A stretch of 64,000 bases of DNA from a bacterium. Lineage in GTDB: Bacteria; Verrucomicrobiota; Verrucomicrobiia; Limisphaerales; UBA11358. Below are positions 25,240 to 32,799 of this stretch, one piece after another. Each line of letters begins with the position of its first letter. Within the stretch, counting starts at the first letter, position 1. The stretch spans positions 1 through 64,000 of the forward strand of contig JAKAFL010000009.1 in NCBI GenBank assembly GCA_021817945.1. The letters run 5' to 3'. The position numbers were made by a program, and so were the translations under genes. Below the pieces are notes generated by a model, which saw nothing but the letters and a program-made list of their open reading frames with translations, made no database searches and was not told the origin of the DNA.

Positions 25240-25611
25240 AAAAAATTCAAGTGTTTACTTGACAGCAACTTTGAAGTTGGCCGGCCATCAATCCTGTCCC
25301 TGCAGGGACTAGTTATCGGTCGGCAAACAGGCTGCCTCGTCTTCCTTGCGGAGGACGAGGAGCAATGAATCTATCAAAGCCTTGGCTGGATGCAATACTT
25401 TTTTAAACTTTTTTTTGATCACCCCGTTTTGCACCCTTTTGGGTGGTGCCAGTTCTCTCGAACCCACCTTTCTCGTTCCTGCCATTTGATGTCGGCAAAC
25501 TTTGGCTGGCCTGCTTTTTAATGTAAAACTTGACTTCCCCATGAACTTGATGGAATAGCTGAAGGCAATAGCTATCAATTCGGTTTGGGCTCCAAACCGC
25601 AAACCGTTAAA
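25240..25611. other. 372-bp divergent intergenic region: probable r-protein leader and promoters
   Basis: This lies between rplB (minus) and the sensor kinase at 25612 (plus). Toward rplB I see a possible promoter (TTGCAT, 16 bases, TAGATT; about 25370-25395). An 11-bp stem (25335-25360) follows, with loop GCAA and one mismatch on the rplB strand. Then come a perfect 14-bp palindrome GTCCCTGCAGGGAC (25296-25309) and CAAGT/ACTTG (25248-25261) just before the ATG. Toward the kinase, CGGTTTGG/CCAAACCG forms an 8-bp hairpin (25581-25599), 12 bases before its start. The serial hairpins suggest a structured leader for the ribosomal operon (inference). A 58-codon ORF also lies here (separate entry). 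Confidence 0.5.
25309..25485 (-). CDS. Doubtful 58-residue basic ORF in the rplB leader
   Basis: ATG 25485 opens a 58-codon frame. The product would begin MAGTRKVGSRELAPPKR and contain a basic run VIKKKFKKVLHPAKALIDSL. I recognise no family; it is not L23 (rplW), which would be expected near here. It has no ribosome site and overlaps the candidate promoter and hairpin of the rplB leader, so it may be chance or a decayed gene. It is listed so the reader can test it. Confidence 0.18.
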   Translation of the reverse strand: MAGTRKVGSRELAPPKRVQNGVIKKKFKKVLHPAKALIDSLLLVLRKEDEAACLPTDN

Positions 25612-27750
25612 ATGCGCCCATTTCCTTCAAAATCTTTGTATTGCTGCCCATCGGCATTGGGTTCATTGCCCAGTCTGCCCCTGCTGGCATTGGTTTGCGC
25701 CATGCAGTTTTTCCTAAGCCAGTGTGCCCATGCTCAACCTGCCCCAGGGGTGCTTCAGACTGCCGCCCAAGTGCGGGCGTTGAGTGTCGCCCAGACCAGC
25801 CAGCATCTTCCGGTTTATCTCAAGGGCGTGGTCACGTTTTTTGACGAACAGCTTTTTTCCCACTTCATCCAGGATGAAACGGCTGGCATTTATGTTCGGT
25901 TTCCCACGAATGTGGCCCCACTCCGCCTGGACCCGGGAACCTTTGTTGCCATTACCGGATTCTGTAATCCTGGTGAATACGCGCCCGTGGTGGAAATTGA
26001 AGATTTAAAAGTGCTGGGCACAAGGCCATTGCCCCAGCCCAAATTGGTGACATTTGACAAGCTGGCCAGCGGCTCCGAGGACAGTCAATTTGTTGAAATC
26101 AACGGCATTGTCCGTTCGGTATCCTCCGTGCCAGACAGCCCGTATCAGCTTGTTGATATCGCCACGGGTGGCGGGCGCCTTTCGGTTTATTCGCTGAACT
26201 TGCCGGTGGCCCGGCCTGAGGCCTTGCCGGACAGCACGGTCCGGGTTCGCGGTGTCTGCTCCACTAAATTCAACCGGAAGCGCCAGCTCTTTGCCATCCA
26301 ACTCATGGTGCCCCGAAAAGAGGACCTCCAGGTTTTGCAGGCTGCCCCGGCCAATCCGTTCTCGGCCCCGGTCAAACCCATCAACAGCCTGCTTCAATTT
26401 GCACCACAGGAATCTTATGGGCATCGGGTTAAAACCACAGGCACGGTCATTTTTAACGATCCCGGGAATGTTTTGTATTTGGATGACGGGGAGGAGGGGG
26501 TGAAGGTGCAAACCCTTCAAAAAACGCCGGTGAAACTTGGTGACCGGGTTGAGGTATTGGGATTTGTAAGCCAAGGACCTTACACCCCCTTCCTGGAGGA
26601 CGCAGTGTACCGCGTCATCGGGCCAGGTACGCCCGTGGTGCCAACCCGGCTGAGTCTGGATGACACACTCAAGGGCACGCACGATTGCCGGTTGGTGCGC
26701 CTAACCGGCCGGGTGCTGGACCGCGCGGAGCATGGAGGGGATCATTATTTGATCCTCCAGGATGGGGATTTTATTTTTCATGCCTACCTGGCCCAGCTTC
26801 AGGGTGAGGATTTATTTGCGTCCATTGCCAATGGCAGCCGGGTGGCAGTGACCGGGGTTTGCCAGATTGACCCGGGCAAGTGGCAGGCGGGCGATGCGTG
26901 GCGTGCGCGGGGCTTTGGCATCTTGATGCGGTCCATTGACGATGTACAGGTCCTGAAAGCGCCATCTTGGTGGACATTGGAACGAATGTTATGGGTAGCC
27001 GGCGCCTTGGGTTTGGCTGCTCTGGCTGGCTTCGGGTGGGTGGCGGTGCTTCGACGGCAAATCGCCGAGCGCACCCGCCAGTTGGAGGTTCAAATCCTTG
27101 AACGGCAACGCGCCGAGCGCCGGAGGGAAATGGAGCAGGAACGGGCTCGTTTGGCACATGATCTGCACGATGACCTGGGGGCCGGACTTACCGAGGTCAA
27201 CATGCTTGGGTCCCTGGTGCGGAGCCCGGCCACTTCCCCCGAGGAAAAATCCTCCTACCTGAACGACCTTAGTGAAGCCACCTCACGCATGGTTAATTCA
27301 TTGGACGAGATAGTCTGGGCAGTCAATCCGCGCAACGACACCGTTCCCTCCCTGGCCAGTTATTTTGCCTCCTACGCCCAGCGTTTGCTCAACCTGGGAG
27401 GTATTTCCTGCGGCTTGGACATAGCTGAGGACCTTCCCAATCACCCGCTAGACCCCATGTTTCGCCAGCAGGTTTTTTTCGCATTCAAGGAGTCTCTTAC
27501 AAATGTGGTCCGTCACGCCTCAGCCACGCAGGTTTGGCTTAAAATATCGGTTAATGCCGGCAACTTGCACGTGCGGGTCCATGACAACGGGAAAGGCTTT
27601 GCTGCCACCACCCTGCCAGCGGGAAGTGACGGGCTGGAAAATATGCGCGAAAGGCTGAAAAAAATCGGCGGCCAATGCGTTATATCAAGCTCGGATCACG
27701 CCGGCACGGAGGTTTATTTCACCGCCCCGCTCCCTGAAAGCATCTTATGA
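25612..27750 (+). CDS. Membrane sensor histidine kinase with OB-fold-like sensor repeats
   Basis: The product is 712 residues and paralogous to the kinase at 812-4222, but without the PA14 part. ATG 25612 begins a signal-like segment (LPLLALVCAMQFFLSQCAHA). The periplasmic part (about residues 45-450) is a series of OB-fold-like repeats (VYLKGVVTFF ... IQDETAGIYV; VRVRGVCSTKFN; DRVEVLGFVSQG). A single membrane helix (about 462-480) follows PSWWTLERMLW, nearly the same junction as in the paralogue. Then come a HisKA_3 helix (ARLAHDLHDDLGAGLTEV, phospho-acceptor His519) and an HATPase domain (VHDNGKGF, GLENMRERL). Its last four bases overlap the start of the regulator gene, so the two are translated together. 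The ligand is unknown. Confidence 0.92.
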   Translation: MRPFPSKSLYCCPSALGSLPSLPLLALVCAMQFFLSQCAHAQPAPGVLQTAAQVRALSVAQTSQHLPVYLKGVVTFFDEQLFSHFIQDETAGIYVRFPTNVAPLRLDPGTFVAITGFCNPGEYAPVVEIEDLKVLGTRPLPQPKLVTFDKLASGSEDSQFVEINGIVRSVSSVPDSPYQLVDIATGGGRLSVYSLNLPVARPEALPDSTVRVRGVCSTKFNRKRQLFAIQLMVPRKEDLQVLQAAPANPFSAPVKPINSLLQFAPQESYGHRVKTTGTVIFNDPGNVLYLDDGEEGVKVQTLQKTPVKLGDRVEVLGFVSQGPYTPFLEDAVYRVIGPGTPVVPTRLSLDDTLKGTHDCRLVRLTGRVLDRAEHGGDHYLILQDGDFIFHAYLAQLQGEDLFASIANGSRVAVTGVCQIDPGKWQAGDAWRARGFGILMRSIDDVQVLKAPSWWTLERMLWVAGALGLAALAGFGWVAVLRRQIAERTRQLEVQILERQRAERRREMEQERARLAHDLHDDLGAGLTEVNMLGSLVRSPATSPEEKSSYLNDLSEATSRMVNSLDEIVWAVNPRNDTVPSLASYFASYAQRLLNLGGISCGLDIAEDLPNHPLDPMFRQQVFFAFKESLTNVVRHASATQVWLKISVNAGNLHVRVHDNGKGFAATTLPAGSDGLENMRERLKKIGGQCVISSSDHAGTEVYFTAPLPESIL

Positions 27751-28385
27751 TCAAGGTCTGCATTGTTGAGGACAACAACACCGTCCGCCAAGGATTCGAA
27801 ACTCTCCTCACGCGAACCCCGGGGTTTCAGTGTGCCTGCTCCTGCTCAACGGTGGGGGAGGCGCTCAAGAAAATCCCCAAACTCAGCCCGGACGTGGTGC
27901 TGATGGACATTCAGTTGCCGGATGCCACGGGCGTGGAATGCACCGCCAAACTCAAGGAATTGCTGCCCAAGGTGCATATCGTCATCGTCACAGTTTACGA
28001 GGATTCGGAGCGCATTTTCCAGGCTCTCCAGGCCGGAGCCTGCGGGTATCTCTTGAAAAGGTCAGGCCCTGAAAAAATCCTTTCAGCCATCCAGGAGGCG
28101 CACGAGGGCGGAGTGCCCATGACCCCGGAAATAGCCCGCAAGGTCATAGGCCAATTCAGGCAACAAGCCACGGTGAGATCGGAGGTGGAAGACCTTACTG
28201 AAAGGGAGCGGGAAGTCCTGGTTTTAGTCATGCACGGTCACGCCAACAAAGCCATAGCCGAACGCCTTGGGGTGACCATTGCGGCGGTAAAATGGCATTT
28301 GCAGCACATCTATGAAAAGCTGCATGTTCATTCCCGCACCGAAGCCGCACTGAAATTCAAACAGGGAACCTCCTCAGAAAACTAG
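27747..28385 (+). CDS. NarL/LuxR-family response regulator
   Basis: The product is 212 residues. The receiver has the acidic pair in CIVEDNNTV, phospho-acceptor Asp54 in DVVLMDIQLPD and Lys in GYLLKRSG. The LuxR helix-turn-helix (about 145-205) reads LTEREREVLVLVMHGHANKA, then AAVKWHLQHIYEKLHVHSRT. The ATG overlaps the kinase TGA (ATGA junction), marking a cognate pair. It is closely similar to the regulator at 1-652. It probably controls the following secreted protein, pilin and glycosidase genes (inference from order). Confidence 0.94.
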   Translation: MIKVCIVEDNNTVRQGFETLLTRTPGFQCACSCSTVGEALKKIPKLSPDVVLMDIQLPDATGVECTAKLKELLPKVHIVIVTVYEDSERIFQALQAGACGYLLKRSGPEKILSAIQEAHEGGVPMTPEIARKVIGQFRQQATVRSEVEDLTEREREVLVLVMHGHANKAIAERLGVTIAAVKWHLQHIYEKLHVHSRTEAALKFKQGTSSEN

Positions 28386-28471
28386 CCGGTTGGCTAGCTT
28401 CCGGTTTGGCCATGATGGCGTATGTTGTTCCCACACCGACAACATTATTGCACACGATCTACCCACACGAT
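28382..28471 (+). promoter_or_regulatory. Structured gap before the duplicated-domain protein: hairpin, inverted and direct repeats
   Basis: Three items lie in 115 bp. CTAGCC/GGCTAG (28382-28397) forms a stem at the regulator stop. ATGTTGT (28422-28428) and ACAACAT (28439-28445) form an inverted repeat with a 10-base spacer. CACACGAT occurs twice (28451, 28464) as a direct repeat. The latter two are of the size expected for regulator-binding sites; none is proven. Confidence 0.3.
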
Positions 28472-28499
28472 TTGTCTGCCCAAACCAAAAAAACAACCC

Positions 28500-30509
28500 A
28501 TGAAAAAAACAATCACTCAGTTATACATACTCCTCATCATTGCATGCGCCTCCTTGTTTGCCCCTGCCGGGGCCCGGGCTCAGGTGCTTCTTCAGGTGGA
28601 TCCCAGCCAGCCTTGGATTGGCTACATGAACGTGTTTGCCCTCCCGGCCAATGGCGGTGCCTATGAGTTTGGTTTCGTGGATGGCACGGCCGCCCTGCAG
28701 GCCGTTTTTAGCAGCACCAACCTGGTGCTGAGCCCCTGCACCAATGTTTGGGAGACCGTGGACACCACCTATGTCCAGGCGGATGGGCGAACACCGGCTG
28801 TGGATATGGACGCCAACTTCTATGTGGAGAACAACGCCCTGCTCAACACCAATGTCATTTTCTCCGGAACCTGCTCCAGCAACACCCTTACCTTGAACCC
28901 GGAACCTCTCACCGGAGTTTCCTATACCTCGGTGGCCTTCGTGAAGGTGTTTGATTCCGCTTACAGCCTCCTTGGATCCGTTACCACCAACCTGGTCGCA
29001 GGCAAGTTCTTTTCCATTGGGTTAAATACCGCAATCGCCAATGCCGCGCATGTGCAATATGGATTCGAGACATTTGGACCGGATGCCTCCCCTACGAACA
29101 CCACCCTTGGCGATGTTGTCGTGGCAGTGGCGGGACAGTCCGCCACGGTCACTGTTGATCCGAGCCAGAACTGGCTCGGATACATGAACGTTTCGGATCT
29201 TCCCGTTGCCAACGGAGGGGATGGGGTGTACCAATTTGGCAGTCCCTGGGGCGTGCCCAACCTGCAGGCATTCTTAACCCAATCCAACCTCACACTTTTG
29301 CCCTGCACCAATGTGTGGGAAACAACCAACACCTACTGGGTTCAAGCCAACGGAACCACGCCAAACAAGATGTGCGATGCAAGCGCCTATGTGCAGAACG
29401 ATAATTTGATCAACACAAACCTGATATTCATTGGAACCTGCCAGAGCAACAGCCTGACCTTGAGTCCAGAGCCTTTGACCGGCGTGACCTACACCTCCTC
29501 GGCCTTCATCAAAACTTTTGACGCCAGCTTTAATTTACTGGGCAGTTCCACCATCCCGCTTTCGGCTGGCCAATCCTTCGAGATCAGCTTGAACACGTCC
29601 GGTGCCGCGCATGTGCAATACGGGTTTGAGACTGTGGGACCCGATGCCAACCCGACGACGGCTGCCAGCCTGGGCGCCGTGGTCCTTTCAGCAGCCGTGC
29701 CGCCTTCTCCCACCCCGGTTCTGACCAATAATGCCCCCACCCCCACCCTGCCCCAAAGCGCGGTGCTCAGCCTTTATAATAGCAGCGGCGTTTACACCAA
29801 CCATCCCATTGAAAGATGGCTTGCCACCTGGAGCGGTGCCGCAGAATCGCCCTTCACCATCCCTGCCACCGGGCGGACCGTCCTGAAATATTCCAACCTG
29901 CAATACGCTGGGGTGGAATTTTACAACAACGATCCCACGCTGGGCGCGGGTGGGGACAACGTGGGCGGAGCCACCAATTTCTCCATCAACACCACCGGCT
30001 ATGACACCATGCATGTGGACCTCTGGACTCCGAACGGCAACCAGTTTGGAATTCAATTGGTGAGCATTAATCCCACCGAGGCCGCTCAGGTGAATTTCGT
30101 TCCTCCCGGCGGCGGCATCACCAACTTTGGCTGGGTGAGCTTGAACATCCCGCTCAGTTCCTTTGCCACCGCAAATCCCCTGACAGTATTCACGAACCTC
30201 CAGCAAATGTTGTGGATTGACAACATGACCAACGGCGTTTCTGGAAGCACGTTTTACCTGGACAACATCTATTTTTACAACAGCAGCGCCCAGGTGACCC
30301 GCCCTTCCATTGGTGCCTCAGTTGTGAACGGGTCCATGCAAATCTCGGTTGCCACGCAAATGGGTCATTCTTATGTGATCCAATACAAAAACCTGCTGAC
30401 AGATCCCGTCTGGCAGACCCTGACCACCCTCACTGGAAATGGTTCCATTCAGTTGGCCACAGATGTTAAAAACCAGTCCAGCCGGTTTTATCGAATCCTA
30501 GTGCAATAA
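28500..30509 (+). CDS. Secreted protein with a duplicated ~185-residue domain and a CBM-like C-terminal half
   Basis: The product is 669 residues. ATG 28500 gives a signal peptide (MKKTITQLYILLIIACASLF, then AGARA). Residues of about 33-215 and 218-400 are tandem copies of one domain: VDPSQPWIGYMNVFALP versus VDPSQNWLGYMNVSDLP, PCTNVWETVDTTYVQADG versus PCTNVWETTNTYWVQANG, and LTLNPEPLTGVSYTS versus LTLSPEPLTGVTYTS. Each has two conserved Cys (PCTNVWE and GTCxSN), suggesting a disulfide. After a Pro/Thr linker, about 430-600 resembles a carbohydrate-binding beta-sandwich (STFYLDNIYFYNS). The end (SYVIQYKNLL ... RFYRILVQ) is the C-terminal module seen in other secreted proteins here. No enzyme motif was recognised. 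Confidence 0.82.
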   Translation: MKKTITQLYILLIIACASLFAPAGARAQVLLQVDPSQPWIGYMNVFALPANGGAYEFGFVDGTAALQAVFSSTNLVLSPCTNVWETVDTTYVQADGRTPAVDMDANFYVENNALLNTNVIFSGTCSSNTLTLNPEPLTGVSYTSVAFVKVFDSAYSLLGSVTTNLVAGKFFSIGLNTAIANAAHVQYGFETFGPDASPTNTTLGDVVVAVAGQSATVTVDPSQNWLGYMNVSDLPVANGGDGVYQFGSPWGVPNLQAFLTQSNLTLLPCTNVWETTNTYWVQANGTTPNKMCDASAYVQNDNLINTNLIFIGTCQSNSLTLSPEPLTGVTYTSSAFIKTFDASFNLLGSSTIPLSAGQSFEISLNTSGAAHVQYGFETVGPDANPTTAASLGAVVLSAAVPPSPTPVLTNNAPTPTLPQSAVLSLYNSSGVYTNHPIERWLATWSGAAESPFTIPATGRTVLKYSNLQYAGVEFYNNDPTLGAGGDNVGGATNFSINTTGYDTMHVDLWTPNGNQFGIQLVSINPTEAAQVNFVPPGGGITNFGWVSLNIPLSSFATANPLTVFTNLQQMLWIDNMTNGVSGSTFYLDNIYFYNSSAQVTRPSIGASVVNGSMQISVATQMGHSYVIQYKNLLTDPVWQTLTTLTGNGSIQLATDVKNQSSRFYRILVQ

Positions 30510-30517
30510 GTTGTAAA

Positions 30518-30549
30518 GGCCTGGCCTGTGGTAATCCACAGGCCAGGCC
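30518..30549 (+). terminator. Perfect 14-bp stem-loop terminator candidate
   Basis: GGCCTGGCCTGTGG, loop TAAT, CCACAGGCCAGGCC: a perfect 14-bp stem 8 bases after the stop codon, followed by AAACCTTTTG. The stem is very stable; the T tract is short and displaced, so partial read-through into the pilin-like gene is possible. Confidence 0.7.
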
Positions 30550-30563
30550 AAACCTTTTGAGTC

Positions 30564-31409
30564 ATGAACCCTGAAAATAACAAGTCATCCTTGAAAAAAA
30601 CATTTTCCGAAACCAAGCTGGATGCCGTTTGCCACCCTGCCGGGGCTTTGCCCACGCCAGAGGCCGGCAGGCGCGCGGCCTTCACCCTTATAGAATTGCT
30701 GGTGGTGATAGCCATCATCGCCATTCTGGCAGCCATGCTGCTTCCAGCCTTGAGCGCGGCCAAAAACAAGGCCAAAGCCATCGCCTGCACCAACAATAAC
30801 AAGCAAATTGGCCTGGCCATCGTGATGTACGCCGGAGATAACAACGATACCCTGCCCCCGCTTAACCAAAGGAATTTCAGTTCACACACCACAAACTGGT
30901 GGTTTGTCTATGTCAGCTCCGGCGCCTATATCACCAGCTCAAGCATCTCCAATAACGTCTGGAGATGCCCTGCCGTACTGGATTCCGACATACAACCAGG
31001 CACAGTAGCCTATTACGACGCGCCTTGTGAAGGGTATGGACCGCTCGAGGACACACAGAACCCCCAAAACAGCATCATTCGTTATTATCTCGACATGGCA
31101 GGCAATGTTGAGGGTGGCCGCAAAATGAGCACCATCTTGCGCACGAGCCAGATCTGGTTGGTGGGTGATGTCGGCACACCCAAGCAACCACAGCAGTACA
31201 ACATCATGCCCACCGCCTATAATACCGATATCACCACTATCAAGCCGATGATTGGAGCAGGCTGGGTCCATGTTCCATCCCAAAAACAGGCTGCCTGCCG
31301 GCACGCCGGCAAGGCTGTTTTCTCCTTCTGTGACGGCCATGTGGAAAGCTGGCGCTGGGCGGACTTGGACACGGATTTGAACGATGTCTTTGCCATCAGG
31401 TCCTTTTGA
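30564..31409 (+). CDS. Prepilin-like secreted or surface protein (second copy)
   Basis: The product is 281 residues. A 39-residue leader ends GRRAA before the prepilin core [18 protein letters not shown] (from Phe40), again with Ala rather than Gly at -1, followed by [17 protein letters not shown]. The C-terminal domain contains [20 protein letters not shown], the same DGH-type end as in the gene at 4369. The two proteins are paralogues with matching positions in cassettes A and B. A role as pilus or pseudopilus subunit is inferred from the N-terminus only. Confidence 0.86.
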   Translation: MNPENNKSSLKKTFSETKLDAVCHPAGALPTPEAGRRAAFTLIELLVVIAIIAILAAMLLPALSAAKNKAKAIACTNNNKQIGLAIVMYAGDNNDTLPPLNQRNFSSHTTNWWFVYVSSGAYITSSSISNNVWRCPAVLDSDIQPGTVAYYDAPCEGYGPLEDTQNPQNSIIRYYLDMAGNVEGGRKMSTILRTSQIWLVGDVGTPKQPQQYNIMPTAYNTDITTIKPMIGAGWVHVPSQKQAACRHAGKAVFSFCDGHVESWRWADLDTDLNDVFAIRSF

Positions 31410-31510
31410 GTCTTCAAAAAAGGAATCCCACGAAAGGACCATGCCCGCCAGATTGCCAATATTGGTTTGATTTTTTAAGTGAATATTTCACCACCCGCCC
31501 AGGAAATTTT

Positions 31511-32404
31511 ATGCCTAACTTTGCCTATCACATGAACCCATCAGCCGCACGGCGCCCCTGCCCCGCCGCCCGGATGGTGTCCTTTTTTTGCTGCGCGAGC
31601 ATCCTGCTGATTTCAGGTTCCCTTTCTTCGACCCAGGCCCAACCCACTGGATCCATTCCCGGGGACTGGCAACTGGTGTGGAGTGATGATTTTCACCAGG
31701 CCAATGGAAGCAGCGTGAACCCCTCCAAATGGACATTTGAAACAGGAGGTGACGGCTGGGGAAACAACGAAATGGAATTTTATACCACACGCACCAACAA
31801 TGTTCGTATTGAGGACAACAAACTGGTCATCGAGGCGGACAAGGAAAATTTTGGGGGCCGTCATTTCACATCCGGGAGAATACTAACCCGTGGACATTTT
31901 GCCTGGACGTATGGGGTATTTGAAGCGCGGATCAAAATCCCCAGCGGCCAGGGAATCTGGCCTGCCTTCTGGCTTCTCGGCAATGACATCTCCACCAATT
32001 CCTGGCCAAATTGCGGGGAAGTGGACATCATGGAGAACATCGGGCGGGAGCCAGGAGCCATACACGGCACCATTCACGGACCGGGTTATTCCGGTGCTCA
32101 CGGGATAGGAATGCCTGTTTACCTGCCAAATCAGGAGCGCATGGCAGACGATTTCCATGTTTTTGCAGTGGATTGCGAGCCCGGCTCCATTTCATGGTTT
32201 TTGGATGGAAAAAAATATTTCACCGTCACCCAATCCAGCCTTCCCAAAGGTGCCGCGTGGGTCTTTAACCAGCCCAAGTTCATTCTTATCAATCTTGCCG
32301 TGGGCGGATTCTGGCCGGGGTATCCTGACCAAACCAGCTCCTACCCCCAGAAAATGGTGGTGGATTACGTAAAAGTTTACCAGAAACCCCTCCTGGCCTA
32401 TTGA
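31511..32404 (+). CDS. Secreted GH16 endo-beta-glucanase (laminarinase-like)
   Basis: The product is 297 residues. ATG 31511 is preferred (an upstream TTG reading has no support); ATG 31532 is the alternative. The signal segment is VSFFCCASILLISGSLSSTQ. The GH16 jelly roll starts LVWSDDFHQANG, has GWGNNEMEFYT and ILTRGHFAWTYGVFEARIKI, and the catalytic strand GEVDIMENIG with nucleophile Glu170, Asp172 and acid/base Glu175. The region FILINLAVGGFWPGYPD and VDYVKVYQ complete it. It should cut beta-1,3 or mixed-linkage glucans; the bulged MxxE arrangement favours the laminarinase side of the family. It follows the second prepilin-like gene in cassette B. Confidence 0.93.
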   Translation: MPNFAYHMNPSAARRPCPAARMVSFFCCASILLISGSLSSTQAQPTGSIPGDWQLVWSDDFHQANGSSVNPSKWTFETGGDGWGNNEMEFYTTRTNNVRIEDNKLVIEADKENFGGRHFTSGRILTRGHFAWTYGVFEARIKIPSGQGIWPAFWLLGNDISTNSWPNCGEVDIMENIGREPGAIHGTIHGPGYSGAHGIGMPVYLPNQERMADDFHVFAVDCEPGSISWFLDGKKYFTVTQSSLPKGAAWVFNQPKFILINLAVGGFWPGYPDQTSSYPQKMVVDYVKVYQKPLLAY

Positions 32405-32799
32405 AATCCCGGGTTTAGGCCTGAGATCATTTGCTTGGGGCTTGCCTGAGTGCGTTCTGACAGAGACGCGCCCAGAAATCCTCCAAAGTAAAATCTCGTC
32501 GAACATCATGCGCGGCCAGCCCAAAAGGCGGAAATCGTCCGTCGCTTGGGCATGATCCCGGGCCCATTCCAAATAGTTTAGTTCATCAGCCGCGCATGCA
32601 GGGGCGTTCATCTGGTTCATCAGCCTGCATTCCGGAGATAATTTAACGGTCCATGCAAAGCTGTTTCATTTTAAAATCCCCACCGTTTTTATGCCCTGCA
32701 GCGAAATCCCCAAAAACAGTCATGGAAATACGGGGATTGAATTGTCACACTGGCCAGGAAGGCGAAGTCGGTTCATACCTTCGACAAATCTTAAAATAA
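32405..32799. other. 395-bp gap with a possible decayed gene on the minus strand
   Basis: From 32620 down to about 32402 the minus strand reads a peptide with protein-like composition (LNYLEWARDHAQATDDFRLL, GWPRMMFDEILLW, RISGRVSVRTHSGKPQANDL) that then runs into the 3' end of the GH16 gene without its own end. I do not recognise it. It could be a gene remnant or an interspersed element. The rest of the gap (32630-32799) shows no clear signal beyond the leader of the next gene. Confidence 0.3.

Noticed and set aside
25309-25602. Ribosomal protein L23 (rplW) expected upstream of rplB
   Set aside because: The only frame there has no L23 features; it is reported only as a doubtful short ORF.
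28500-30509. Assignment of the duplicated-domain protein as a glycosidase
   Set aside because: No catalytic acid motif or known GH signature was found; only binding-type folds are suggested.
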